A stretch of 8,451 nt of DNA from Gp13-AA77 sp036521995. Lineage in GTDB: Bacteria; Acidobacteriota; Terriglobia; UBA7540. The stretch is taken from NCBI GenBank assembly GCA_036521995.1, contig DATDGR010000070.1, positions 1-8,451 on the forward strand, in the 5' to 3' direction. Below are positions 1-5,965 of the stretch, in pieces. Numbering within the stretch: position 1 is the first letter of the stretch; the number at the start of each line of letters is the position of its first letter. The position numbers were made by a program, and so were the translations under genes. Under the pieces are notes generated by a model. The model did not search any database and had not been told where the DNA came from. It worked only from the letters and a program-made list of their open reading frames with translations.

Positions 1-171
1 GCACTCCGCTTTTACCAGAAGCGCGGATTCAGCTTGGTGGCGGTGCACCGGGGGGCCGTGGAAAAGTCCCGGCGGATCAAACCCGAAATCTCCCTGGTGG
101 GCGAGCACGGGATTCCAATTCGCGATGAGGTGGAGCTGGAGCTGATGTTGACCGTGAAAGGCGACAAGTGA
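1..171 (+). CDS. GNAT family N-acetyltransferase, C-terminal fragment
   Basis: Frame 1 is open from the first base to a TGA at 169-171 and gives 56 residues; the start lies outside the window. It opens with ALRFYQKRGF, the typical final segment of a GCN5-related acetyltransferase (the 'A..FY.k.GF' helix and strand that close the acetyl-CoA pocket). It then has GIPIRDEVELEL, an ending I recall in a GNAT subgroup where a conserved 'GIPI.DE.ELE' tail follows. Members transfer acetyl from acetyl-CoA to an amine; the substrate cannot be told from the tail. The acetyl-CoA-binding motif (Q/RxxGxG/A) is upstream and not visible. The next gene, at 304-978, converges on it, so this gene ends its transcription unit here. 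Confidence 0.75.
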   Translation, partial: ALRFYQKRGFSLVAVHRGAVEKSRRIKPEISLVGEHGIPIRDEVELELMLTVKGDK

Positions 172-173
172 AG

Positions 174-208
174 AGCAGGTGTAGACCAGACCTGCTTCCC
201 GAGGTCTG
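174..208 (+). other. Two overlapping, mutually exclusive small hairpins after the GNAT gene
   Basis: AGCAGGT at 174-180 pairs with ACCTGCT at 190-196 (7 bp, 9-base loop). CAGACCT at 187-193 pairs with AGGTCTG at 202-208 (7 bp, 8-base loop). The two stems share 190-193, so only one can form at a time. They lie just past the GNAT stop in the 132-base gap between two converging genes, where a terminator is expected. No T-run follows on either strand, so an intrinsic terminator is not supported; 3'-end protection or chance are equally possible. Nothing else was seen in 209-303. Confidence 0.25.
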
Positions 209-303
209 CCTTGGCCGTCACGGGGCGAGTTCGGTTTGCAGAGCTTGCCGCCCCCTTCATCGATGTGCCCGCCAGCCGGTCGAGGGCAGATCAAAGGTGC
301 AAT

Positions 304-978
304 CTAAGCAGGCACTTCTGCCTGCCCCTGAGTCTGCGGCTCCGGCGGAGCTGAATAGGCCAGCAGCGCCTTGGCCAGTTCCGCGCTGGAGCTGTTGCGC
401 GCCGCGTCGTCGGTGATCGACCCGTTCACCAGCAGGGAAATGGCGACTCTCTGGGCAGCCGAAAGCCTCTCGCCAAACAAGTTGAACTGCTGCAGGGTTC
501 GGTTATAGAAGTAGAAGAAAACACTCGAGACGAACTGGGTGATGAGGCCTGCCAGAGCGGCGAGCTCAGCCGGGGCCAACGGATGGACGGCTGCCGTACC
601 GAGTGCAGGCCATTTCCCTGCGAGCAGCGGCAGAACCGGCGAGACGATGGCAATGAACACCCCCAGCAGTATCAAAAAGAACGACCATTGCGACATTCGC
701 TTGCAAAGCCGGAAGCTAAGCTGGGCCTGGATGCGCGTCTGGGCGACGTACTTCTCTAAGGAAGCCACGTTAATCAGCAAGAAGTACTTGAACACCTCGG
801 AGCCGGTTGCGGTCTCGAGCTTCTCCGCGTACTCCTCTTTCTGATCCGTTGCCTTCTGCTCCTGTCTTGTGAGACGGGCCAGTAAGTCGCCGAAGGCCGA
901 CTCCCCCATCCGGTCCGCCCACCAGGACCCCTTGGCGGGAATCGATACCGCCTGCGGCGGTAATGTGGGATTCCCCAT
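304..978 (-). CDS. Two-helix membrane protein, TRADD-N-associated membrane domain-like
   Basis: The protein has 224 residues; the start ATG (978-976) has AGGAGG at 989-984, five bases upstream, and a strong promoter further upstream. Residues 1-65 are polar and charged, with a possible short coiled coil near 30-58. Residues 66-97 form an amphipathic stretch (LEKYVAQTRIQAQLSFRL). Two hydrophobic helices follow at about 98-120 and 136-157, then YNRTLQQFNLFGERL, a polar helix to about 185 and a low-complexity tail rich in A, P, Q and E. The pattern 'LxxYxxQTxxQAxxSFxxxxx-TM-short loop-TM-FYFYNRTLxQxNxFxxRL' matches my memory of the TRADD-N-associated two-TM domain described in predicted bacterial conflict systems. 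There the membrane part is joined to or near TRADD-N or effector domains; no TRADD-N domain or enzyme is visible here. No signal peptide is seen, so both termini are probably cytoplasmic. The family call is tentative; integral membrane protein is secure. Confidence 0.6.
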   Translation of the reverse strand: MGNPTLPPQAVSIPAKGSWWADRMGESAFGDLLARLTRQEQKATDQKEEYAEKLETATGSEVFKYFLLINVASLEKYVAQTRIQAQLSFRLCKRMSQWSFFLILLGVFIAIVSPVLPLLAGKWPALGTAAVHPLAPAELAALAGLITQFVSSVFFYFYNRTLQQFNLFGERLSAAQRVAISLLVNGSITDDAARNSSSAELAKALLAYSAPPEPQTQGQAEVPA

Positions 979-983
979 TTCAA

Positions 984-989
984 CCTCCT
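984..989 (-). promoter_or_regulatory. Ribosome binding site of the two-helix membrane protein gene
   Basis: CCTCCT on the plus strand reads AGGAGG on the minus strand, five bases before the ATG at 978-976. It fixes that start. It is the clearest Shine-Dalgarno in the window. Confidence 0.85.
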
Positions 990-1024
990 GCGCCCTTCAG
1001 CGCCACCCAGCGATCAACGGTTGA

Positions 1025-1053
1025 GTTATACTCTCTCAGGTGCTAAATGACAA
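1025..1053 (-). promoter_or_regulatory. Sigma70-type promoter for the two-helix membrane protein gene
   Basis: On the minus strand, TTGTCA (1053-1048; 5 of 6 to TTGACA) is followed by a 17-base spacer and TATAAC (1030-1025; 5 of 6 to TATAAT). Transcription would start near 1018 and give a leader of about 40 bases. That leader holds the AGGAGG site and one copy of the GCGCCACCCAG repeat (1000-1010). Box quality, spacing and position all agree. Confidence 0.65.
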
Positions 1054-1219
1054 CCGCCACAGGACGTAGCGTAGCGGTGAGTGAAAGGGCATCGACAAAC
1101 GATGTCTGCGCCACCCAGCCGAAGTGCGCCACTGGAAGTGGATCGTTTGAATCTGCCCGCAGACGAGAAGGCCCCGTTGTGCACGTAGCAGCTTTTGAGT
1201 GTTAACGATGCGAAAGGCC

Positions 1220-1242
1220 GCAGACCGAAGAACACGGTCTGC
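1220..1242. repeat. Perfect 8-bp inverted repeat, hairpin-forming
   Basis: GCAGACCG (1220-1227) and CGGTCTGC (1235-1242) are exact reverse complements around the loop AAGAACA. The strong G/C stem with a 7-base loop would form on either strand. No T-run follows on the plus strand, so it is not a standard terminator in that direction. It may be part of a REP-like element or stabilise a transcript end of the upstream kinase gene, whose minus-strand transcript would cross it about 200 bases past its stop. Confidence 0.4.
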
Positions 1243-1448
1243 GCTGCGCTCGCTCAGTTTCGATCCCGGCCATAGACAGGGCACCCCAATCGCATACATC
1301 ACAAGACAATATATGCGCCACCCAGGCGATTCTTGGGAGCTTCAGAAGTTCTCCAGCATCCAGATATTGCTATTCGAACCTTCAGTCGCGATTACATATC
1401 GTTGAAGAGAGCGCTGTTACCTGAAGCTCTTGAAAGCGTCACCGCTGC

Positions 1449-4400
1449 CTACCAACGGAAATTCTCCACCAGCATGATGCGCGAAATCTGTTCGTCAAGC
1501 TGCGGATAAATGACCAGTCTGCCGTCAGCCGAAACGGAGAAACCGGTCCAACCGACGATCACGTAAGGATCTTTTTCGACATCCGCGATTCGAGTGACCT
1601 GCCGAGTCGTCATGTTGAAGCGGTTGATGGTGGCATGCTGCCTGGCGTCGAGATTCATGAAGTAAAGGTATTGGCCGGCAAGAGCCCAAAACCGGTTCGT
1701 CACTCCGTTAAAGACAAGCGTTTCAGGCCCACCTTCCACCGGCATTCTCAGGATGGCGGTCTTATTGTCCGGCGTATTGAGGGGCCGGCTGAAGTAAAGC
1801 CACTTCCCGTCCTCGGACTCCCGCGTCTCAAGGCCATCCTTCGTGATCTCGACGGCTTCGCCGCCCTGGACTGGCATTTTCCAGATCCCTCCCAAATCCT
1901 TACAGAAGTAAACCCATTTCTCATCGCGAGACCAGCTCGGCACCATGGCCCAGATGCTGGGCGGAGTAAGTCGGCGCGCCGCACCCCCTTCGGCGCTGAC
2001 CACAAAGGCGCCGCCGTGCTCGCCGATTTCGGAACCCAAAGCGATCCAGCGGCTGTCGGGAGACCAGCGCGGACTACCGGTCAACGGAGCGCGTAATGAC
2101 GTTAACTGGAGCGGATTCGAGCCGTCGATGTTTGCCACCCAGATTTCCAAATTCCCGGAGCGGTCGGAAGTGAACACAATCCGCTTCCCGTCGGGTGAAA
2201 TCTCATCGTCAATTTGCAGGCCGGTTCCTGAAATGACTTTCTTAGCCGGACCTTCTGTGCGCCCCAAAGAATCTAGCCGCATGCCCCAAATATTCGTGTG
2301 CGATTCCTGGTTTACGTAGGCTAACAGATTGCCGTGAGCCGAGATGGAGGGAAGAGCAGCGTTTGCGCCCACCCCCGCCACGGCTTCGATCTCTCCGCCC
2401 GAGGCCGGGATTTTCCAAAGCGTCGTAAACCCTGAACGTTGAGATGAAAACACGAGATCGCGGCCATCGGGCGTCCAGGCCAGCCCCCAAATCCCCGTGT
2501 TATCGAAAGTCAACCGCTTTGCCTGCGCGGAACCTATGTTTTGCAGGTAGACATCGTCCCGCCAGAGGGCTGCTTGGCGAACGAAGGCCAGGGTGCGGCC
2601 GTCGGGAGAAAATGCCGGGTCCGAGTCATAGGCGCCTCCGGGGGGCCGAGTCAGCTGGCGCTTTTCTCCGCTCTCTGTGGAAACCAGAAAAAGGCCACTC
2701 TCGTTAGGGGACGCGCTGTTTATCGCGATGAATCTGCCGTCGGGAGACCAGGTCAAGCCCCGGCCCCCGGGCTGAGTCGAGTAATCGGTTTCAGCCAGGC
2801 GGCGCTCCGGACCGCCCAAAGCCGGGACCGAAATTACTGCACTCTTTCTGGAGTCTGAAGGGTTCATATTGCGAATGAAAGCGATAAAGCGCCCGTCAGG
2901 CGACCAAACCGGGTTTTGGTCAAAATGAACGTCGTGGGTCAGTTGGAGTGGCGCGCCTGCGCCGATGATCTTAACGTAGATGTGGCCGGGCGGGTGTGGA
3001 AGGGCCTGGTCGCGGGTCCTTACGTTATCCCCGTCCCAGACATAAGCCAACTGCTTGCCATCGGGCGAAAGTGCCGGTTCATCTTCGAGGCCGGGAAGCC
3101 CGGTGAAAGGCTCAATCCGCAACGGGCCCGTCGATTGGCTGCTTCTTCGGCCAGAAAGAAACCATGAGATCGCCAGTGCCAATATGAGCGACCCTGCAGC
3201 TGCTGCCACGAAGTACCGCCGGGGTTTTCGCTGGGGCTCGGCTTGGCCGGGCACTGTCGCCGCATGGCTTGAAGCGATCACGGCACTCAGGCTCTGGAGG
3301 TCAACGAGCAGGTCACCCGCGCATTGATACCGGGCTGCCCGGTCCTTCTCCAGGGCCTTGCCTATAATTTCTTTCAACCGAGGCGGAACTTCGGGGTTCG
3401 ACTCGTGCAACGGCGCGGGCGCACGGTTGACAATGGCGTCGTGCACCTCTGCCACCGTCTCGCCTGCAAAAGCGACCTGGCCAGTGGCCATCTCGTAAAG
3501 GACCAGCCCAAACGAGAACAGGTCGGTGCGCGCATCCAGTTTCTCGCCGCGTATCTGCTCAGGTGACATGTAGGGCGCCGTGCCCATGGCCACGCCGGTC
3601 CGGCTGAGCAGTAGCGCGGGCGTCTCGCCCGCTGTGGCACGGGCATCCCGTTCGCTTCGCTCAGGGCGGGCCTGCCCGTGCGCCTCCGAGCCGTCAGCCC
3701 CAACTTCCACGGGCAAGATGCCCGTGCCACTTTCCACCGTCAGCTTCGCCAAACCGAAGTCCAGAATCTTCACTTCGCCACGGTTCGTGACGAACAGGTT
3801 CGCCGGCTTGATGTCGCGATGGATGATCCCCTTCTGGTGAGCGGCGTCCAAAGCATCAACCGCCTGCAGGGCGAAGTCCAACAGGTTGTGCAGCGCTAGC
3901 GGCTTTCCTGCTATGAGATGGCCCAGCGTCTCGCCTTCCAGCAGCTCCATGGCAATGAACGGCTGGCCCTCGTGTTCGCCAAACTCGTAGACAGTGCAGA
4001 TGTGAGGGTGATTAAGGGCCGACGCCGCGCGCGCCTCCCGCTCGAACCGCTCCAGTGCCTGAGGATGGGCGGCCAGTTCTTCCGGAAGAAACTTCAATGC
4101 CGCGCCCCGACCCAGCTTGATGTCCTCAGCCCGGTAGACCACCCCCATGCCCCCGCCGCCCACTACCTCGAGCACGCGGTAGTGGGAAACCCTCTTACCG
4201 ATCAGGTGGGCTTGTTGGGGCGCCTCTTGGGGTGCGCGGTCTGATAACGGGGATGCGTCATCCGACGAGGGCGGGGCCCCCACCCTGGGAAACGGGTCCG
4301 CCCCTACTTCCATCCGTTCCACTGGCACCATCCAGCGGTAGCCTCGGCGGGCCAAGGTTTCGATGTAACGAGGATTTTCGGCTGAATCGCCCAACGCTTG

Positions 4401-4694
4401 GCGCAGCCTGTTCATGGCGGCGCTGATGCTGTGCTCGAATTCAACGATGGTGTCATTGGGCCAGAGCCGCTTCCGGATCTCTTCGCGGGTCACCACCTGA
4501 CCGGAACGATCGAGGAGCATGGTGAGGATCCGGAAGGGCTGCTCGGCCAGCGCCTTGCCGCCATTTTGACCATTCGTGGGACGCAGTTCGGCTGCTCGAA
4601 GGTCAAGCTCGAAGCCTTCGAACCGAATAGAGCTCGGCGAGGAGCGGTCAGCCCCCTGCATGTTGCACCTGTGATACTTGCCGGATTCTACCAC
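1449..4694 (-). CDS. Winged-helix / Ser-Thr protein kinase / TM / TolB-like propeller fusion
   Basis: The protein has 1081 residues. Residues about 22-126 form an OmpR/CadC-type winged helix (EEIRKRLWP, then recognition-helix region FEHSISAAMNRLRQALGD and the RRGYRW wing). A linker precedes a PknB-like kinase at about 170-470: glycine loop GGGGMGVVY 179-187, Lys201, Glu220, HRDIKPAN with Asp294, Lys296 and Asn299, DFG 312-314 and GTAPYMSPEQ 371-380. All catalytic residues are present, so it should be active. A hydrophobic helix at 494-514 follows, then an export-side propeller of about ten PD40/WD40-like strands (SPDGKQLAYV, SPDGRFIAFI, SPDGKRIVFT) to the end. Known family logic: the propeller senses a ligand outside; the kinase and DNA-binding domain act inside. 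The segment between DFG and SPE is unusually long because of inserted repeat DNA. The start shown is GTG with GAGG seven bases upstream; ATG at 4661-4659 (residue 12), preceded by AGGTG, is an equally good start. Substrates and target genes are unknown. Confidence 0.93.
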   Translation of the reverse strand: MVESGKYHRCNMQGADRSSPSSIRFEGFELDLRAAELRPTNGQNGGKALAEQPFRILTMLLDRSGQVVTREEIRKRLWPNDTIVEFEHSISAAMNRLRQALGDSAENPRYIETLARRGYRWMVPVERMEVGADPFPRVGAPPSSDDASPLSDRAPQEAPQQAHLIGKRVSHYRVLEVVGGGGMGVVYRAEDIKLGRGAALKFLPEELAAHPQALERFEREARAASALNHPHICTVYEFGEHEGQPFIAMELLEGETLGHLIAGKPLALHNLLDFALQAVDALDAAHQKGIIHRDIKPANLFVTNRGEVKILDFGLAKLTVESGTGILPVEVGADGSEAHGQARPERSERDARATAGETPALLLSRTGVAMGTAPYMSPEQIRGEKLDARTDLFSFGLVLYEMATGQVAFAGETVAEVHDAIVNRAPAPLHESNPEVPPRLKEIIGKALEKDRAARYQCAGDLLVDLQSLSAVIASSHAATVPGQAEPQRKPRRYFVAAAAGSLILALAISWFLSGRRSSQSTGPLRIEPFTGLPGLEDEPALSPDGKQLAYVWDGDNVRTRDQALPHPPGHIYVKIIGAGAPLQLTHDVHFDQNPVWSPDGRFIAFIRNMNPSDSRKSAVISVPALGGPERRLAETDYSTQPGGRGLTWSPDGRFIAINSASPNESGLFLVSTESGEKRQLTRPPGGAYDSDPAFSPDGRTLAFVRQAALWRDDVYLQNIGSAQAKRLTFDNTGIWGLAWTPDGRDLVFSSQRSGFTTLWKIPASGGEIEAVAGVGANAALPSISAHGNLLAYVNQESHTNIWGMRLDSLGRTEGPAKKVISGTGLQIDDEISPDGKRIVFTSDRSGNLEIWVANIDGSNPLQLTSLRAPLTGSPRWSPDSRWIALGSEIGEHGGAFVVSAEGGAARRLTPPSIWAMVPSWSRDEKWVYFCKDLGGIWKMPVQGGEAVEITKDGLETRESEDGKWLYFSRPLNTPDNKTAILRMPVEGGPETLVFNGVTNRFWALAGQYLYFMNLDARQHATINRFNMTTRQVTRIADVEKDPYVIVGWTGFSVSADGRLVIYPQLDEQISRIMLVENFRW
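3634..3730. repeat. Palindromic REP-like element inside the kinase activation segment
   Basis: A perfect 13-base inverted repeat bounds this 97-base element: GTGGCACGGGCAT at 3634-3646 and ATGCCCGTGCCAC at 3718-3730. Inner hairpins exist on both sides: CACGGGCA/TGCCCGTG at 3638-3645 with 3673-3680, and the same 8-mers at 3708-3715 with 3719-3726 around a 3-base loop. Read in the kinase frame it encodes residues about 322-354 (GTGILPV, then HGQARPERSERDARAT). The next residues, AGETPA, look like more of the same kind of DNA. I recall such 'GTGILPV/RDARAT' peptides as read-through of a dispersed acidobacterial intergenic repeat. Here the frame is kept with no stop. Copy number in this genome cannot be seen from one window. 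Confidence 0.75.
4269..4310. repeat. Possible second repeat-derived linker segment in the kinase gene
   Basis: The linker between winged helix and kinase encodes EVGAD (residues 129-133; bases 4296-4310). The same pentapeptide is encoded inside the activation-segment insert (residues 330-334; bases 3693-3707). The two 15-base stretches agree at 13 positions. GGGCGG (4269-4274) and CCGCCC (4298-4303) form an imperfect hairpin here. This suggests, but does not prove, that the linker also came from repeat DNA. Confidence 0.3.
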
Positions 4695-4814
4695 TTCCCA
4701 GCCTCATTAGCTTCGCTCATTCACTACGCACTGGGCCTGGCATGAGTTAACCGCGTACAGGAAAGGCCAACCGCAACCAAGCTAGCCATCCCGCTAAACT
4801 ACTGCCAACAAGGC

Positions 4815-4854
4815 AGATCCACCTGTGATCTCAAAATGATCTCCTTATGACCCG
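4815..4854. promoter_or_regulatory. Phased direct repeat, candidate winged-helix operator
   Basis: TGATCTC occurs exactly twice (4826-4832 and 4837-4843), separated by AAAA, so the period is 11 bases. In the same phase, AGATCCA (4815-4821) and TGACCCG (4848-4854) each keep 4 of 7 bases. Two 7-mers with an AT-rich 4-base spacer is the geometry of the pho box bound by PhoB, an OmpR-type winged helix. The array lies 121-160 bases before the GTG of the winged-helix kinase and 72-111 bases before the divergent metalloprotease start, a position that could control both. That the adjacent winged helix binds it is inference. No convincing -35/-10 pair was found in this 231-base gap. Confidence 0.5.
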
Positions 4855-4915
4855 CCTTGCATTGAGGCACTCATCCCGGTGCCGCAAGGTCGCTCTCAAC
4901 CGCGCAACCCGCGGC

Positions 4916-4920
4916 GGAGG
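4916..4920 (+). promoter_or_regulatory. Ribosome binding site of the metalloprotease gene
   Basis: GGAGG lies five bases before the ATG at 4926 and supports that start over the later in-frame codons, which would cut into the signal peptide. Confidence 0.7.
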
Positions 4921-4925
4921 GCGAC

Positions 4926-5621
4926 ATGGAACCAGCAGGTGGCCGTGCTTGGGTGGACTGTAGTTGTGGTCTGGCTCTGGCGATGTTCCTTGCGAGTTCC
5001 GCTCCTGCAGCGCCCGAGTCCGATCTGACACAGCGGAACGAGGCCCTCGCCGTCACCCTGCTGGTGTACAACTATGCGCATGTGACGCCGGCGTTGCTGA
5101 AGCGTTCGGAAGGGGTAGCCTCAAGCATCTTTGCCGAAGCGGGCCTGACGATTCGCTGGGTGGATTGCCCGGTCTCGGCAGGTGAGGTAGGCCAGTACCC
5201 GAAGTGCCACGAGGCGCTAAGCTCGGCCGATTTCACCCTCCGGATTCTTCCGCAAGCCATGGCGGAAACTTTACTTTCCGCTGGCGAAGTGATGGGATCG
5301 GCGAGGGAGTGCCTGCCGCGGGCACGGAACTGTTCGGCCGATGTGTACCCCTACCGAGTTGCAGGCTTGGCGGTGGGAGGAGTCTGGGATTACCAGATTC
5401 TGGGGCACGCTATGGCGCATGAGATCGGTCACCTCCTGCTCGGCGCCAATTCCCATACCGCGACGGGAATCATGCGCGCTTTCTGGCGGCCTGAGGATTT
5501 CCAGCGGATGGCGGCCGGCTACTTGCTATTCAACGCCGATCAGCGCGAGCGGATGCAGACAACACTGCGGAGCCGCGCGGCTGAGAAGCAGATCACGGAA
5601 AGCGCCGCGCGCCAACCCTGA
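4926..5621 (+). CDS. Secreted putative zinc metalloprotease (HExxH), acidobacterial family
   Basis: The protein has 231 residues. The ATG has GGAGG at 4916-4920, five bases upstream. An N-terminal signal-like segment has a hydrophobic core at about residues 14-24, followed by SSAPAAPES with likely cleavage near 26-29, so the mature protein should be exported. The core has HEIGH at 165-169, a third potential ligand His177 (HEIGHLLLGANSH) and GIMRAFW at 181-187, with Met183 placed like a metzincin Met-turn. The spacing differs from the classical HExxHxxGxxH by extra residues, so it is metzincin-like rather than a standard member. Four cysteines of the mature part (81, 94, 129, 136) could form disulfides outside the cytoplasm. 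I recall related proteins as common uncharacterised acidobacterial ORFs with 'HE.GHLLLG..SH...GIM...W'. Peptidase activity and substrate are unproven. It is divergent from the winged-helix kinase and shares its upstream region. Confidence 0.8.
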   Translation: MEPAGGRAWVDCSCGLALAMFLASSAPAAPESDLTQRNEALAVTLLVYNYAHVTPALLKRSEGVASSIFAEAGLTIRWVDCPVSAGEVGQYPKCHEALSSADFTLRILPQAMAETLLSAGEVMGSARECLPRARNCSADVYPYRVAGLAVGGVWDYQILGHAMAHEIGHLLLGANSHTATGIMRAFWRPEDFQRMAAGYLLFNADQRERMQTTLRSRAAEKQITESAARQP

Positions 5622-5874
5622 AAGGTGCGGGCCTTCATGTCTTCATAGGAGGCAATGCCGATCTTCAGCGTTTCACGGAACCACACTTTCTCACGAAGTG
5701 CCTCGTCAACGGTCGTCCAAAAACCAACCGGCAGGCTCTCCAGCCTCGTGCCAGGCGGTCTCGTCCGGCAGAAAGTCTCTCACCACGTGGGTTCCTTCCA
5801 GGAACCGCTGAACAAGGGTGAGCGTCGCCTTGGGATACGCCAGCAACTCGACAAAAACGGGATCTATGTATTCG

Positions 5875-5915
5875 TTTGAAAGCAAGCTAGAACATAGTGT
5901 TTGCCTTTGAAAGCA
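5875..5915. repeat. Direct 10-base repeat TTTGAAAGCA
   Basis: Exact copies lie at 5875-5884 and 5906-5915, 31 bases apart, in an AT-richer stretch upstream of the decayed minus-strand ORF. It could be a regulatory repeat for that ORF or a trace of a small duplication. Nothing decides between these. Confidence 0.35.
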
Positions 5916-5954
5916 TGTTAAGCCTGAGCCTGACCCCTCCGAGGCTAATTGTGT

Positions 5955-5965
5955 GCAATTATTGC
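5955..5965. promoter_or_regulatory. Perfect short palindrome GCAATTATTGC
   Basis: GCAAT and ATTGC surround a central T. Such an 11-base perfect dyad in an AT-rich gap could be an operator half-site pair for a dimeric regulator, but it is short enough to occur by chance. It sits about 250 bases before the ABC exporter gene. Confidence 0.2.

Larger units (their letters stand above)
1000..1325. repeat. Three dispersed copies of the 11-mer GCGCCACCCAG
   Basis: Exact copies, all in the same orientation, lie at 1000-1010, 1108-1118 and 1315-1325, within a non-coding stretch of under 500 bases. The next base differs between copies (C, C, G). The matches at copies two and three extend one base leftward (TGCGCCACCCAG). 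They may be pieces of a degenerate intergenic repeat or protein-binding sites. On the minus strand the motif reads CTGGGTGGCGC, and copy one falls in the 5' leader of the membrane protein gene. Confidence 0.6.
979..1448. other. Intergenic region of 470 bases between two minus-strand genes
   Basis: This region holds the ribosome site and promoter of the 304-978 gene, the three 11-mer repeats and the hairpin at 1220-1242. The short open frames here (for example a 68-codon one at 1199-1405 on the plus strand) show no recognisable motif and no convincing ribosome site, so I do not call them genes. No intrinsic terminator with a T-run is visible after the kinase stop at 1449. A stretch near 1243-1290 (ending in AGGGCACCCC) has the look of decayed acidobacterial intergenic repeat DNA. 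Confidence 0.5.

Noticed and set aside
168..416. 82-codon plus-strand frame overlapping the GNAT stop
   Set aside because: It starts at a GTG inside the GNAT end without a ribosome site and runs into the 3' end of the well-supported minus-strand membrane protein gene.
1199..1405. 68-codon plus-strand frame in the 979-1448 gap
   Set aside because: It contains the hairpin and one 11-mer repeat, has no motif and no convincing ribosome site. Non-coding is more likely.
1635..3327. Several plus-strand open frames of 80-150 codons opposite the kinase propeller
   Set aside because: They mirror the repeated SPDG-coding strands of the real minus-strand gene and show no motifs of their own.
3634..3730. 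CRISPR array or insertion sequence as explanation of the inverted repeats
   Set aside because: There are no regularly spaced repeats with spacers, no transposase and no target-site duplication. A single small palindrome fits a REP-like element better.
3580..3899. Plus-strand frames containing AGVSPA and STGKMPVPL
   Set aside because: These are the opposite-strand reading of the palindromic repeat, not a gene. They support the repeat interpretation.
4857..4879. TTGCAT as a -35 box for the metalloprotease
   Set aside because: No -10-like sequence lies 16-18 bases downstream (the sequence there is TGCCGC).
5655..5879. 74-codon plus-strand frame with AGGAGG upstream
   Set aside because: The AGGAGG is only two bases from the ATG, too close. 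The opposite strand carries the recognisable peptide, and this frame has no known motif.
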